Notes: generated by a model not told the origin, from the letters alone. DNA of 19,226 nt from DATHSN01 sp035464115 (GCA_035464115.1 DATHSN010000458.1:1-19226), one strand, 5' to 3'; positions 7,239 to 14,538 are shown, numbered from the stretch's first letter. Made by a program: numbers and translations.

Positions 7239-8003
7239 TCAACCGGTCGGCTGCACGATGAAGAACGCATACGTGTAGGCGTCCGAGAATCGCCGGAAGT
7301 GGTCGATCTCGGCCTCGGCACCCGCCACGACCCCATGGGCCACGGGGTCGTGGGGACGTCGGGAGCGCAGGTCGTCGATGCGGTCCTGCATCGGCGCGTA
7401 GAACTCGTCCCACCACGCCGACGCCGGCAGGTCGAACGACGCGACGACCCGATACGACGCCGCCGCGATCCTCGTCCGAACCCCCGCCGCGTCGGTGATG
7501 GCCGGGTACTCGGCCATCCACCAGTCGTGGATCTCCCGCGGCGGAGAGTCCACGAGCCACACGGGCTCGGTGAACGCGACGGTGCCCCCGGGACGCAGCA
7601 GGGGTCGCCAGGCGCGCAGCGCCTCGGTGACGCCCAGGTTGTAGATGGCGCCCTCGCTCCAGATCAGATCCTGGCTGCCGGGAGCGATCGGAGGTGCAGC
7701 CATGTCACCGACCACGGCCACCACCCGACCCTCGACCCCACGCGCGATGATCCGACGCCGGGTCTCCTCGGCCATGGGGGCCAGCAGGTCCACGGCCACG
7801 ATCCGCGCCGCCGGCAGCGCCACACCGAGAGCCACCGTCTGCGCTCCCGGACCGCAGCCCAGGTCCAACACCGTGCGGGGCGTCGGTCCGGGCACCGATC
7901 CCAGGGCCCGCACGGTGTGCTCGTCGCCTCCCGGCCCCGCGCGTGGGAGGGTCCCGTACACCTCGAGGAACAGCCTGAACGCCTCGTCGTCGCTCGGGTC
8001 CAC
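7239..8003 (-). CDS. Class I SAM-dependent methyltransferase
   Basis: Cytosolic Rossmann-fold methyltransferase, 254 aa. Motif I is VLDLGCGPG at residues 45-53, and the acidic residue ending strand 2 is Asp72 (IVAVDLLAPM), which should hold the SAM ribose. A GDMAAPPIAPGSQDLIWSEG segment gives motifs II-III, then LRPGGTVAFTEPVW is the post-motif strand. A C-terminal block (residues 160-254) with many aromatic residues (SAWWDEFYAPM, RFSDAYTYAFFIVQ) probably caps the acceptor site. The substrate is unknown. The start is GTG at 8003, which coincides with the +1 of a TAGCGT box, suggesting a leaderless mRNA. It is convergent with the SDR gene. It is separated by 52 bp from the ABC permease stop on the same strand, so it is likely its own transcript rather than part of the ABC operon. 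Confidence 0.88.
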   Translation of the reverse strand: MDPSDDEAFRLFLEVYGTLPRAGPGGDEHTVRALGSVPGPTPRTVLDLGCGPGAQTVALGVALPAARIVAVDLLAPMAEETRRRIIARGVEGRVVAVVGDMAAPPIAPGSQDLIWSEGAIYNLGVTEALRAWRPLLRPGGTVAFTEPVWLVDSPPREIHDWWMAEYPAITDAAGVRTRIAAASYRVVASFDLPASAWWDEFYAPMQDRIDDLRSRRPHDPVAHGVVAGAEAEIDHFRRFSDAYTYAFFIVQPTG

Positions 8004-8009
8004 GCCTCG

Positions 8010-8015
8010 ACGCTA
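8010..8015 (-). promoter_or_regulatory. Leaderless-type -10 box for the methyltransferase
   Basis: TAGCGT on the minus strand; the last base lies at -7 relative to the G of the GTG start at 8003. The same hexamer and spacing are used at pta. Confidence 0.5.
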
Positions 8016-8055
8016 CGTCGGCCGCTGCGGTTCAGGTGGTGCTGGGAGGCGAAGG

Positions 8056-8790
8056 TCAACCCCTGCGGTTGAGCGCGACGTAGGAGGCGGCGAAGCCGAC
8101 GCCGCACCAGGCGGCGAGGACCAGGAACGGACCGAGGCCGAGCTCGAAGGTGTCCCGAGCGAGCGTGCCCCGCATGACATCGGCCATCGCGGTGATGGGG
8201 AGCACCTGGTGGACGGCCTGCAGCCATCCCGGCAGGCGCTCGGCGGGGAAGTTCACCGGCGAGAACATCAGTGCCCCGAACAACAGCAGGTTGCTGAGCA
8301 GAAGCGTGATCATGGGCGGCACGAAGGAGGCGATGGCGTAGCCGACACCGGTGGCGGTGAGGCCGACCAGCGCCACCGCGACCACCAGGAGCGGGCTGAT
8401 CGACAGGGTGAGGTCGTAGTGGTAGTTGGCGACGAGGAGCGCGACCACGAGCCCGGGGAGCATCGCCACGAACCAGACGGTGGCGTCGGCGGCGAGGAAC
8501 GCCATGCGGGGGACGGGGAGCGCTCGCATCCAGCCGTACGTGCCTTCGGTCTTCGACTCGGAGACCATCTGGGGGACCAGCACGAGGCCGACCACCAGGA
8601 GCAGGAGGGTCGGGGCGCCGGTGGTGAGGAACAGCGCCGTGTCGGGGTCGACCTCGGGGAGCAGGAAGCCGAACCCGACGATGATCCCGACCGAGAGCAC
8701 CGCCTGCACCCCGACGATGAGCGGGAGGAGCCAGGAGATCCGCCGGGCTTGCCACTGCACCAGCAGGGCGTAGTCAGCGAGCACCCGCAT
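8056..8790 (-). CDS. ABC-2 type transporter permease
   Basis: Membrane subunit of an ABC exporter, 244 aa with six hydrophobic segments (about residues 19-45, 55-75, 100-122, 133-160, 163-180, 215-238), the ABC-2 layout. The segment after helix 2 (VPQMVSESKTEGTYGWMRALPVPRMAFLAAD) is the typical cytoplasmic coupling loop: polar, with a conserved Glu and an LPVPR turn. The C-terminal MFSPVNFPAERLPGWLQAVHQVLPITAMADVMRG matches the family signature before the last helix. The ATG is preceded by a GAGGAGG ribosome binding site, and the first 17 bases overlap the end of the ATPase gene upstream, showing co-transcription. Substrate unknown; ABC-2 systems export drugs, lipids or polysaccharides, or confer self-resistance. 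Confidence 0.9.
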   Translation of the reverse strand: MRVLADYALLVQWQARRISWLLPLIVGVQAVLSVGIIVGFGFLLPEVDPDTALFLTTGAPTLLLLVVGLVLVPQMVSESKTEGTYGWMRALPVPRMAFLAADATVWFVAMLPGLVVALLVANYHYDLTLSISPLLVVAVALVGLTATGVGYAIASFVPPMITLLLSNLLLFGALMFSPVNFPAERLPGWLQAVHQVLPITAMADVMRGTLARDTFELGLGPFLVLAAWCGVGFAASYVALNRRG

Positions 8791-9733
8791 GAGGGGCCTC
8801 CTCGACGCTCGGGTGGTCGTCGTCGAGCCGGCCGACGAGGTCGATGTACACGTCCTCGAGCGTCGCCGGCCCGATGCTGAACTCCTCTGCGTGGCCGGCA
8901 GCGCGTAGCGCCTGGGCCCACGACGCGGCGTCCTCGAGGAGCGACGCGTGCAGGGTGAAACGGCTGCGTCGTCCCGAGGTGACCGCAGCGCTGACCTCGA
9001 AGAGTGGTTCGACCGCCAGGTGGTCGGGCTCCCAGACGATGTCGAGGCGGAGCTCGTCGGCCACGTCGCGCTTGAGCGCGGACGGACTGCCGACCGCCAC
9101 GGTCCGACCTTCGTCGAGGATCGCGATGCGATCGACCGCCCGCTCCGCCTCAGCGACGTTGTGCGTGACCAGCACGACCGTGCAGCCGTGATCGGCGAGG
9201 CGACGCACCTCGTCCCAGAGCAGTCGGCGGCGAACCGGGTCGACGTCGTTGGTCGGCTCGTCGAGCACGACGAGGCGACCGGGTTCGACCACCGCCATGC
9301 AGAACGCGACGAGCCGGTTCACGCCGCCCGACAGGCTCTGCGCCTTGCGATCGGCCCACGGCTCGAGACGGAGCCGCGCCAGGAGCTCGTCGCAACGTGC
9401 CTGCACCCGGCGACGGTCGCCACCGCGGATGCGCCCGATCAGCTCGATGGCCTTGCGCGGCGTGATGCCGGTCAACGGGGCGTTCGTCTGGGCCTGGAGC
9501 GAGCAGACCTCGCGCACCTTGGCCGGTTGGGCGATCGCGTCGATCCCCGCGACGGTGATCTGGCCGTGGTCGGGACGGAGCAGACCCACGACCTGGCTCA
9601 CCAGGGTGGTCTTCCCGGCACCGTTGTGGCCCAGGAGACCGAACACCTCGCCTTCCTCGACCCGCAACGAGATGCCATCGTTGGCCAGCACCCCGCTGCG
9701 GTAGCGCTTGGTGACGTCGACGAACTCGAGCAC
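8774..9733 (-). CDS. ABC transporter ATP-binding protein (ABC-2 exporter subunit)
   Basis: Cytoplasmic ATPase powering the neighbouring permease; 319 aa from the GTG at 9733. Walker A GHNGAGKTT (residues 35-43), Q-loop around Gln80-Gln82, signature LSGGV (134-138), Walker B LVVLDEP (154-160) with Glu159 catalytic, D-loop NDVD and switch His191 (LVTHN). The ~100-residue C-terminal part after the nucleotide domain is the usual accessory domain of drug- and polysaccharide-type ABC-2 ATPases. An ATG at 9871 in frame would add 46 Arg/Pro/Gly-rich residues unlike the family; the GTG has GGAGG 4 nt upstream and starts exactly at VLEFVDVTKRY where homologues begin, so I prefer it. The signature follows with NR instead of the common QR/MR pair, a minor variation. 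Confidence 0.92.
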   Translation of the reverse strand: MLEFVDVTKRYRSGVLANDGISLRVEEGEVFGLLGHNGAGKTTLVSQVVGLLRPDHGQITVAGIDAIAQPAKVREVCSLQAQTNAPLTGITPRKAIELIGRIRGGDRRRVQARCDELLARLRLEPWADRKAQSLSGGVNRLVAFCMAVVEPGRLVVLDEPTNDVDPVRRRLLWDEVRRLADHGCTVVLVTHNVAEAERAVDRIAILDEGRTVAVGSPSALKRDVADELRLDIVWEPDHLAVEPLFEVSAAVTSGRRSRFTLHASLLEDAASWAQALRAAGHAEEFSIGPATLEDVYIDLVGRLDDDHPSVEEAPHAGAR

Positions 9734-9797
9734 CGGTCCTCCCGCTCCTCCCGAGGGCGGTTGATCGTTCGCAGAGGAGATTGCCCAGTTTGGGGGC

Positions 9798-9879
9798 CTC
9801 GCGACAGGGTCTTTGGGCTCGCGAAATCGGCGAGGCCTCGCGTGGTGGGCCCCGCCCGGGTGCTCGCGCACCGCTCGCG
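9798..9879. repeat. Five CTCGCG motifs upstream of the ABC operon
   Basis: CTCGCG occurs at 9798, 9818, 9837, 9863 and 9874 in a stretch of 82 bp. Three copies extend to the palindrome TCGCGA (9799-9804, 9819-9824, 9875-9880), and the first two lie in a longer imperfect repeat beginning TTTGGG. The stretch is noncoding if the ATPase starts at 9733. Candidate operator for the exporter operon; no regulator gene is adjacent. Confidence 0.4.
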
Positions 9880-9919
9880 ACGACCCGGTGGGATCGTCGA
9901 GCCGAGGACCACCGGATCG

Positions 9920-11386
9920 TCAGACCCCGGTCATCGCTCCGAGCACGGCGTCGACGCTCGCGGTCGCGAACCCGATGGCGGCGTCGCCGATCCCGTAGGG
10001 GATGACCAGGTTCGGCCCGTGGCGCACCGCCCCGCAGGAGTAGACGACGTTGGGCACGTAGCCGTCCTGCTCGTCCGGTCCGGGGCTCAGCAAGGGCTCG
10101 GCGAGCTCGCCGATCATGCGGGCGGGATCGTCGAGGTCGAGCAGGCACGCGCCGATCGAATACGTGCGCATCGGACCGACGCCGTGCGTGAGCACCAACC
10201 AGCCCGCCTCGGTCTCGATGGGCGGCCCGCAGTTGCCGACCTGGATGGAGCTCCAGAGCCGCGTCCGGCCGACCAGCGGGGTCGCGGTGGGCCAGTGCCG
10301 GATGTCGTCGGTGAACGCGACGGCGTTGCTGGTGCCGTCGTGGCGCGACAGGGCCGCGAAGCGGCCGTCGATGCGCCGGGGGAACAGGGCGAGTCCCTTG
10401 TTGCGGGCCGCCGACCCTTGCAGTGGCGAGGCCTCGAACGTGCAGAAGTCGGAGGTCTCGAGCAGCTGCTGGACGATGTCGTGGCCGTCGTAGGCGGTGT
10501 AGGTGGCGTAGTAGACGACACGGCCGTCGTCCTCGAAGCGGACGAAGCGCGCGTCCTCGACGCCACCGACCTCCGCCCTGGTCACCGGGTACAGGACCCG
10601 TTCGGCGATCGGCGACGTCGGGTCGAAGTCGACGCGGTAGACCCGCTCGGCGAGGGTTCGCAGGCGACGCACCGTCTGGGCGACACCCGTGCGGGTGTCG
10701 TCCTGGTCCTCGAGCTCGGCGAGGCGACGATCGAGCTCGACCCGGCTGAACTCGGCGCCGAGCGCGTCGAGCACCCAGGTGGTGGCGTCGACGTCGTCGC
10801 TGAGGCGCCGCGCCATCCGTCGGAAGGTGTCGGCGTGGAGGGTCCCCGACGACACCGTGCCGGTCGAGGCGAACGGTCCGGTCGGGTCCACGTCGACGTG
10901 GCCGTGCTCGTCGACCGATGCGGAGCGGAAGCCGATGGACGAGCGGTGGCCCTCGCCGATCCCGCGGGTGCTCAGGACGAGGTCGAGGCTGCCGGCGGCC
11001 GCGCCGGTTTGGCGGGGCGCAGCGACGAACGACGGGTTGCACAGCGCCGCCGCCTCGATGCTGTACTCGTGGGTGAAGGTCGCGCCGAGCAGCATCCGCC
11101 GCTCGGCGGTCAGGACGGTGCCCTCGGGGAGTCGGCTGACGATGCGGTCGGCGTGGTGCCCGAACGTGGTGGTGAGGTCGCGGTGGCGGTCGCCGAACCG
11201 GGCGCGGAGCTCGGCGAGGCCGTCGCCGACCTGCCCCTCGTCGAGCGCGAGCACGTGGCTGACGGCACCGGTCACCTGGCGCCCGCTGCGGGGTTCGGGG
11301 TGTCCCGGCACGAACAGCTTCGCGATCACGCGGGTCGGGTCGGCCTGCAGCCGGAGCGGCTGGCGCACCGCCAGGTCCCCCGTCAT
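9920..11386 (-). CDS. GH130-type glycosidase/glycoside phosphorylase
   Basis: Five-bladed beta-propeller carbohydrate enzyme, 488 aa. Family GH130 contains beta-mannoside phosphorylases (and some hydrolases) that act on beta-mannosyl oligosaccharides. The C-terminal ~340 residues show propeller blades and family landmarks: GVEDARF with Glu277-Asp278, the Asp being the family's general acid (EDPR in characterised enzymes); YYATYTAYDG; NKGLALFPRRIDGRFAALSRHDG; then QVGNCGPPIETEAGWLVLTHGVG and VVYSCGAVRHGPNLVIPYGIGD near the end. The first ~150 residues (REx-rich, ending EYSIEAAALCNPSFV) are additional to the minimal catalytic fold of about 330-390 aa. The ATG overlaps the TGA of the helical-protein gene upstream and has no Shine-Dalgarno, so translation is likely coupled. 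Third gene of the GT4 operon. Phosphorolysis versus hydrolysis cannot be decided by eye. Confidence 0.85.
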   Translation of the reverse strand: MTGDLAVRQPLRLQADPTRVIAKLFVPGHPEPRSGRQVTGAVSHVLALDEGQVGDGLAELRARFGDRHRDLTTTFGHHADRIVSRLPEGTVLTAERRMLLGATFTHEYSIEAAALCNPSFVAAPRQTGAAAGSLDLVLSTRGIGEGHRSSIGFRSASVDEHGHVDVDPTGPFASTGTVSSGTLHADTFRRMARRLSDDVDATTWVLDALGAEFSRVELDRRLAELEDQDDTRTGVAQTVRRLRTLAERVYRVDFDPTSPIAERVLYPVTRAEVGGVEDARFVRFEDDGRVVYYATYTAYDGHDIVQQLLETSDFCTFEASPLQGSAARNKGLALFPRRIDGRFAALSRHDGTSNAVAFTDDIRHWPTATPLVGRTRLWSSIQVGNCGPPIETEAGWLVLTHGVGPMRTYSIGACLLDLDDPARMIGELAEPLLSPGPDEQDGYVPNVVYSCGAVRHGPNLVIPYGIGDAAIGFATASVDAVLGAMTGV

Positions 11387-12435
11387 CGCACGGCCAGCGA
11401 GCGGTCGCGGGCGTGCTGCAGGGTGGAGATCAGCGCGAGCGTGGACTCGGCCCCCTGGTTGAGGTTGGGGCCGCGGGCGTGCAGGCCGTCGTAGCCGCCG
11501 CCGGTCTCGACGTCCCACATCACCGCACCGATGTCGTTGTCGCCGAGGAACCAACCGACGGCGAGATCGACGCCACGTCCCCAGCTCGGGTCGCCGGTGA
11601 CCGCCTCGGCCCGTGCGCACGCATCGGCCATGGCGGCCGCCTCGATCGGCTGCTGGTCGAACCGCGCGGCAGCGTCGCCGGGTCCGGAGCCACCGACCGG
11701 GGTGGGCGACAGGTGCCCGTCGACCGTCTCACGGGCGAGGAGCCAGCCGAGCAGCGCGCAGCCGTCGTCCACCACGTCGGGGCGGTCGAGGGCGTGCCCG
11801 GCGGCCAGCAGGGCTTCGGCGAGGGTGGCGTTGGCGTAGGTCAGGCGGGGCTCGGTCCACGGCCACGCGGGGTCGTCCGTCGGCCGGCCGATGGCGTCGA
11901 TGGCGTCGCCCAGCAGCGCCCGGGCGCCGTAGTGGTGCGGGTTCGCGTGCAGGACGTCGGCGGCGCCGAGCGCCGCGAAGGCCATGGCGTGGACGTGGAC
12001 GGAACGCTGCTGGACGGCGTGGCCGAACGCGCTCATCGCCGTCTGGCGCATCCACTCGTCGTGCCCACGGTTCGCGGCCGCCCCGAAGGCGGCGATGCTG
12101 CGGCCCCAGCAGTCCTCCACCCCGGTCCGGTCGCACCACCGACCCTCGACGTCACATCGGTTCCGCGCGTCGCCGGCCACGCCCTGGGCTGCGGCGAGGA
12201 AGCGCATGGCGGTGCGACCGAGGGCGATCACCGGCCGGCTGGGGTGCGGTTCCCGCACGACGACCATGAGGACCCTCGCCATGTCGTCGGTGCAGTAGCC
12301 GTGGTCGCGGCGAGCCGCGGTGTGCTCGGCGTGCTCGAACGTGCCGATGGCGTCGGTCATGGCCAGGAGGTGGTCGAAGCGGGGGGCGGGGGCTGCGACC
12401 CGGTGGCCTGCGGAGAGGAGCGCGTCGACGGTCAT
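11383..12435 (-). CDS. Conserved protein of the GT4-GH130 locus, likely helical toroid, function unknown
   Basis: Soluble protein of 350 aa. I do not recognise an assigned function. It reads as consecutive helix pairs with many Ala/Leu/Trp (LAMTDAIGTFEHA, TYANATLAEALLAAGHAL, EAAAMADACARAEAVTGDPSW, GVDLAVGWFLGDND), a pattern typical of (alpha/alpha)6 barrel glycosidase or epimerase folds. Possible functional residues are HGYCTDDMARVL (residues ~46-57), NRCDVEGRWCDRTGVEDCWGRS, RFDQQPIEAAAMADA and GPNLNQGAESTLA; acidic and aromatic clusters between helices would line a sugar pocket. An earlier in-frame ATG at 12507 would add 24 basic residues overlapping the glycosyltransferase gene; the ATG at 12435 gives an ATGA overlap with its stop and is preferred. 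Genes of this kind often sit between a GT4 transferase and GH130, from memory, suggesting an accessory glycan role. Confidence 0.75.
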   Translation of the reverse strand: MTVDALLSAGHRVAAPAPRFDHLLAMTDAIGTFEHAEHTAARRDHGYCTDDMARVLMVVVREPHPSRPVIALGRTAMRFLAAAQGVAGDARNRCDVEGRWCDRTGVEDCWGRSIAAFGAAANRGHDEWMRQTAMSAFGHAVQQRSVHVHAMAFAALGAADVLHANPHHYGARALLGDAIDAIGRPTDDPAWPWTEPRLTYANATLAEALLAAGHALDRPDVVDDGCALLGWLLARETVDGHLSPTPVGGSGPGDAAARFDQQPIEAAAMADACARAEAVTGDPSWGRGVDLAVGWFLGDNDIGAVMWDVETGGGYDGLHARGPNLNQGAESTLALISTLQHARDRSLAVR

Positions 12436-13604
12436 CGGTGCGCGCTCCGACGACCGGTGACGAGGTGCTCGGCGAGCGCCGCGTACTGCGAGGCCACGGC
12501 CGCCCACGACAGGCCCGGGGCGAGGCGCCGCGCCTCGGCCGCCATCTCCGCCGCCATGACGCGATCCGTCAGGACCGACCGGATGGCCGACGCCAGGGCG
12601 ACGGGGTCACGTTGGGGCACCACGATCCCGGCGCCCGACCCGAGCAGCTCGGTGGCGTGGGGGAACGCCGTCGACACCACCGGACGCCCCGCGGCGACGG
12701 CATCGACGAGGACGCCGGAGGTGACCTGCTCGTCGGAGTCGTACGGGAGCACGACCAGGTCGGCCGAGGTGATCAGCTCGGTGAGCGCCGGCAGGTCGCG
12801 GTACGTGCCGTCGAAGGACACGTGCGGTGCCACCCCGGCGGCCCACGCCCGCTGGATCAGCATGGTGCGGTACTCCTCACCCGAGCGCTCCTTCACCTTC
12901 GGGTGGGTCGCACCGGCCACCAGGTACTCGGGGAACGGGTCGAGGCCACCCAGCTCGACGAGCGCGTCGATCGCCCACTCGATGCCCTTGCCGGGCCCGA
13001 GGAGGCCCCAGGTCAACAGCCGCGGCCGGCCCCGCCCGGCGCCTCGGGGCGTGACCGACTGGGGCGTGGCTGCGCCGTGCGCGATGACGTGGACCTTCGA
13101 TGCGTCGACGCCGAAGCCCTCGATCAGCCGGTCGCGTCCGCTGCGGGTCATCACGACGACCGCACCCGCGACCGCGCAGAGCTCGGTGAGCACGCGCCGC
13201 TGACCCGGCGTGGGCGTCTGGCGGACCGTGTGGGCCACGACCACCGTCGGCACGTCCAACCGGGCGACCACCTCGAGGATGTGGTCGCCGTCGGGGCCCG
13301 GGTAGATGCCGTACTCGTGCTGCACGATGGCCACGTCGGTGCGGTCGAGGACGTCGACGCCGGTGCCCCACGGTCCGGGCGGCCCGCTCAACGAGGCGAG
13401 GACCAGCGGATCGTCGAGGCCCGAGCGCGGTCCGACCCGGACGACGTCGACGGAGTGGCCCTCGGCGATGAGGCCGGCCGACAGCGCGGCGGAGAACGTG
13501 GCGATGCCACAGGCGGTCGGCGGGAAGGTGCCGAGCATGCCGAACGTGCGGCCCTCCGGCGTGGCCGAGGACAGGGACGGGTGCGAGGGAAGTGGGCCTG
13601 CCAC
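12432..13604 (-). CDS. GT4-family glycosyltransferase
   Basis: Retaining glycosyltransferase of the GT-B fold, 390 aa, first gene of a three-gene operon. The N-terminal domain opens with GMLGTFPPTACGIATFSAALSAGL, which in this subgroup holds the FGTYPPxxCGIA-type motif, and contains VAIVQHEYGIYPG and VVVMTRSGRDRLIEGFGV. The C-terminal nucleotide-sugar domain has GLLGPGKGIEWAIDALVEL, FDGTYRDLPALTELITSADLVVLPYDSDEQVTSGVLVDAVAAGRPVVST. The usual EX7E pair of GT4 enzymes is replaced by Gln...Asp within DEQVTSGVLVDAVAAG; TSG-containing versions occur in this subfamily. The sugar donor and acceptor are unknown. The GTG start at 13604 follows GGAG (13612-13615, minus strand). A TAGGAT hexamer at 13721-13716 on the minus strand could be its promoter, giving a ~105-nt leader. 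Confidence 0.88.
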   Translation of the reverse strand: MAGPLPSHPSLSSATPEGRTFGMLGTFPPTACGIATFSAALSAGLIAEGHSVDVVRVGPRSGLDDPLVLASLSGPPGPWGTGVDVLDRTDVAIVQHEYGIYPGPDGDHILEVVARLDVPTVVVAHTVRQTPTPGQRRVLTELCAVAGAVVVMTRSGRDRLIEGFGVDASKVHVIAHGAATPQSVTPRGAGRGRPRLLTWGLLGPGKGIEWAIDALVELGGLDPFPEYLVAGATHPKVKERSGEEYRTMLIQRAWAAGVAPHVSFDGTYRDLPALTELITSADLVVLPYDSDEQVTSGVLVDAVAAGRPVVSTAFPHATELLGSGAGIVVPQRDPVALASAIRSVLTDRVMAAEMAAEARRLAPGLSWAAVASQYAALAEHLVTGRRSAHR

Positions 13605-13715
13605 GAGCGCTCCGATGGTCGGCTCAGGCGAGGCGTCGGGCCTGCGGAGGGTGACGGACCGTCGCGGACCCGTCGGGACCCAAGCATGGCGACTCCCCCA
13701 AGGAGGGATGACCGC

Positions 13716-13721
13716 ATCCTA
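13716..13721 (-). promoter_or_regulatory. Possible -10 box of the GT4-GH130 operon
   Basis: TAGGAT on the minus strand in the 192-bp region between the divergent GT4 and vapB2 starts. The start point would be near 13709 and the leader about 105 nt. No clear -35. Low weight. Confidence 0.3.
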
Positions 13722-13757
13722 CGCCCCTCGACGGCGGCCTCCTCGGCGGCCGACATG

Positions 13758-13786
13758 TGTACTGATCACCGGTCGCTCTGATGTAC
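13758..13786 (+). promoter_or_regulatory. Two TGTAC direct repeats in the phd/vapC2 promoter, candidate operator
   Basis: TGTACT at 13758-13763 and TGTACG at 13782-13787, 24 bp apart; the second overlaps the -10 box. YefM/Phd-type antitoxins (E. coli YefM-YoeB) bind TGTACA cores, so these are plausible antitoxin sites, though each misses the sixth base. A TGATCA palindrome (13763-13768) lies next to the first. Confidence 0.4.
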
Positions 13787-13789
13787 GTT
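13784..13789 (+). promoter_or_regulatory. Leaderless-type -10 box for the Phd antitoxin
   Basis: TACGTT; the ATG begins 8 nt after its last base, so transcription from that A would give a leaderless mRNA. No Shine-Dalgarno is present between box and ATG. Confidence 0.5.
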
Positions 13790-13796
13790 TGGGTGC

Positions 13797-14060
13797 ATGG
13801 ACGTCGCCATCAGTGAGCTCAGGGCCCACCTCGGCCAGTGGATCGACGCCGCTCGCGACGGCAACGACGTCGTCATCACCGACCGCGGGACCCCGGTCGC
13901 CCGGATCGTCGCGCTCGACTCCACCCCGCTCATCGACCGGCTCACCGCCCAAGGAGTGATCAGTCGGCCGACTCGGGCCACCCGACCCGTCGCAGGTGAC
14001 CGGCCGCGACCGACGCCGCGACGACCGGTTGCCGACATCGTCGGTGAGCAGCGCCGCTGA
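13797..14060 (+). CDS. Phd/YefM-family antitoxin
   Basis: Antitoxin of 87 aa. The N-terminus MDVAISELRAHLGQWIDAARDGNDVVITDRGTPVARIVAL is a full Phd/YefM fold: strand-helix-strand with the S-x-LR-x-L-x-x-x(I/L) helix, then VVITDRGxPVA, which all members share. Residues 50-87 are proline/arginine-rich (RPTRATRPVAGDRPRPTPRRPVAD), presumably an unstructured toxin-binding tail. It is the divergent neighbour of the GT4 operon, with likely autoregulation through TGTAC repeats. The ATG is favoured because it lies 8 nt from a TACGTT box with no ribosome binding site. The PIN toxin gene begins 2 nt after its stop. This is a different antitoxin fold from the VapB at 1980, so the two pairs are not a duplication. 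Confidence 0.9.
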   Translation: MDVAISELRAHLGQWIDAARDGNDVVITDRGTPVARIVALDSTPLIDRLTAQGVISRPTRATRPVAGDRPRPTPRRPVADIVGEQRR

Positions 14061-14062
14061 CG

Positions 14063-14494
14063 GTGGCGCTCGTCTACTTCGACTCGAGCGCGCTGGTGAA
14101 GCTCGTGCTCGACGAGTCGGGGTCCGAGCTCGTCGCGATGCTGTGGAACGCCTGCGACGCTGCGCTGTCGAGTCGGCTCGCCCATCCGGAGGTCTGCGCC
14201 GCCCTCGCGGCCGCCGGCCGCAACCACGACCTCACCACGTCCGAGGTGGCCGCCGCGGCAGCCGACTGGGAGGTGTTCTGGTCATCGATGCGTCCGGTCG
14301 AGCTCACCGCCGACGTGGAGCGGACAGCCGGGGAGCTGGCGGGCAGCCATCAGCTCCGCGGCGCTGATGCCGTCCACCTGGCCAGCGCGCTGGCGCTCGA
14401 GTCGCCGGATCTCACGATCGCCGTGTGGGACCGACGGCTCCATGCCGGGGCCGTCGCCGTCGGACTCCGCGTCGCTCCCGCCGATCTCGGGTGA
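14063..14494 (+). CDS. VapC-like PIN-domain toxin
   Basis: Ribonuclease toxin of 143 aa paired with the Phd antitoxin 2 nt upstream. The PIN quartet is present: Asp7 (VYFDSSALVKL), Glu43 (AHPEVCAAL), Asp102 (LRGADAVHLASAL) and Asp123 (AVWDRRLH). The YxDSSALVKL opening and GADAxHLASAL core match the PIN subgroup that accompanies Phd-type antitoxins. The GTG start gives ALVYFDSS directly; no upstream start fits because the antitoxin stop is two bases earlier. Translation is probably coupled to the antitoxin. The gene ends 44 bp from the convergent ackA stop, with only a weak 5-bp stem between them as terminator candidate. Confidence 0.9.
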   Translation: MALVYFDSSALVKLVLDESGSELVAMLWNACDAALSSRLAHPEVCAALAAAGRNHDLTTSEVAAAAADWEVFWSSMRPVELTADVERTAGELAGSHQLRGADAVHLASALALESPDLTIAVWDRRLHAGAVAVGLRVAPADLG

Positions 14495-14538
14495 CGCGAC
14501 GGGAGCAGCAGTCGAACCCTCATGTCGCCTCGGCGCGG

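Noticed and set aside
9734..9871. N-terminal extension of the ABC ATPase from an ATG at 9871
   Set aside because: Encodes basic/proline-rich sequence unlike the family, crosses the CTCGCG repeat region, and the GTG at 9733 has a good Shine-Dalgarno.
8948..11494. Open frame of 848 codons on the + strand
   Set aside because: Runs antisense through the ABC ATPase and GH130 genes; low-complexity composition, no recognisable motif.
12436..12507. N-terminal extension of the helical protein from an ATG at 12507
   Set aside because: Would overlap the GT4 gene by 76 bases with Arg-rich sequence; the ATG at 12435 gives the common 4-base overlap.
1980..14494. The two toxin-antitoxin pairs as borders of a mobile island
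   Set aside because: No integrase, transposase, tRNA or flanking direct repeat is visible, and the pairs belong to different families.
14495..14538. Bidirectional terminator between vapC2 and ackA
   Set aside because: Only a 5-bp gcgac/gtcgc stem with a long loop and no T-run; too weak to call.
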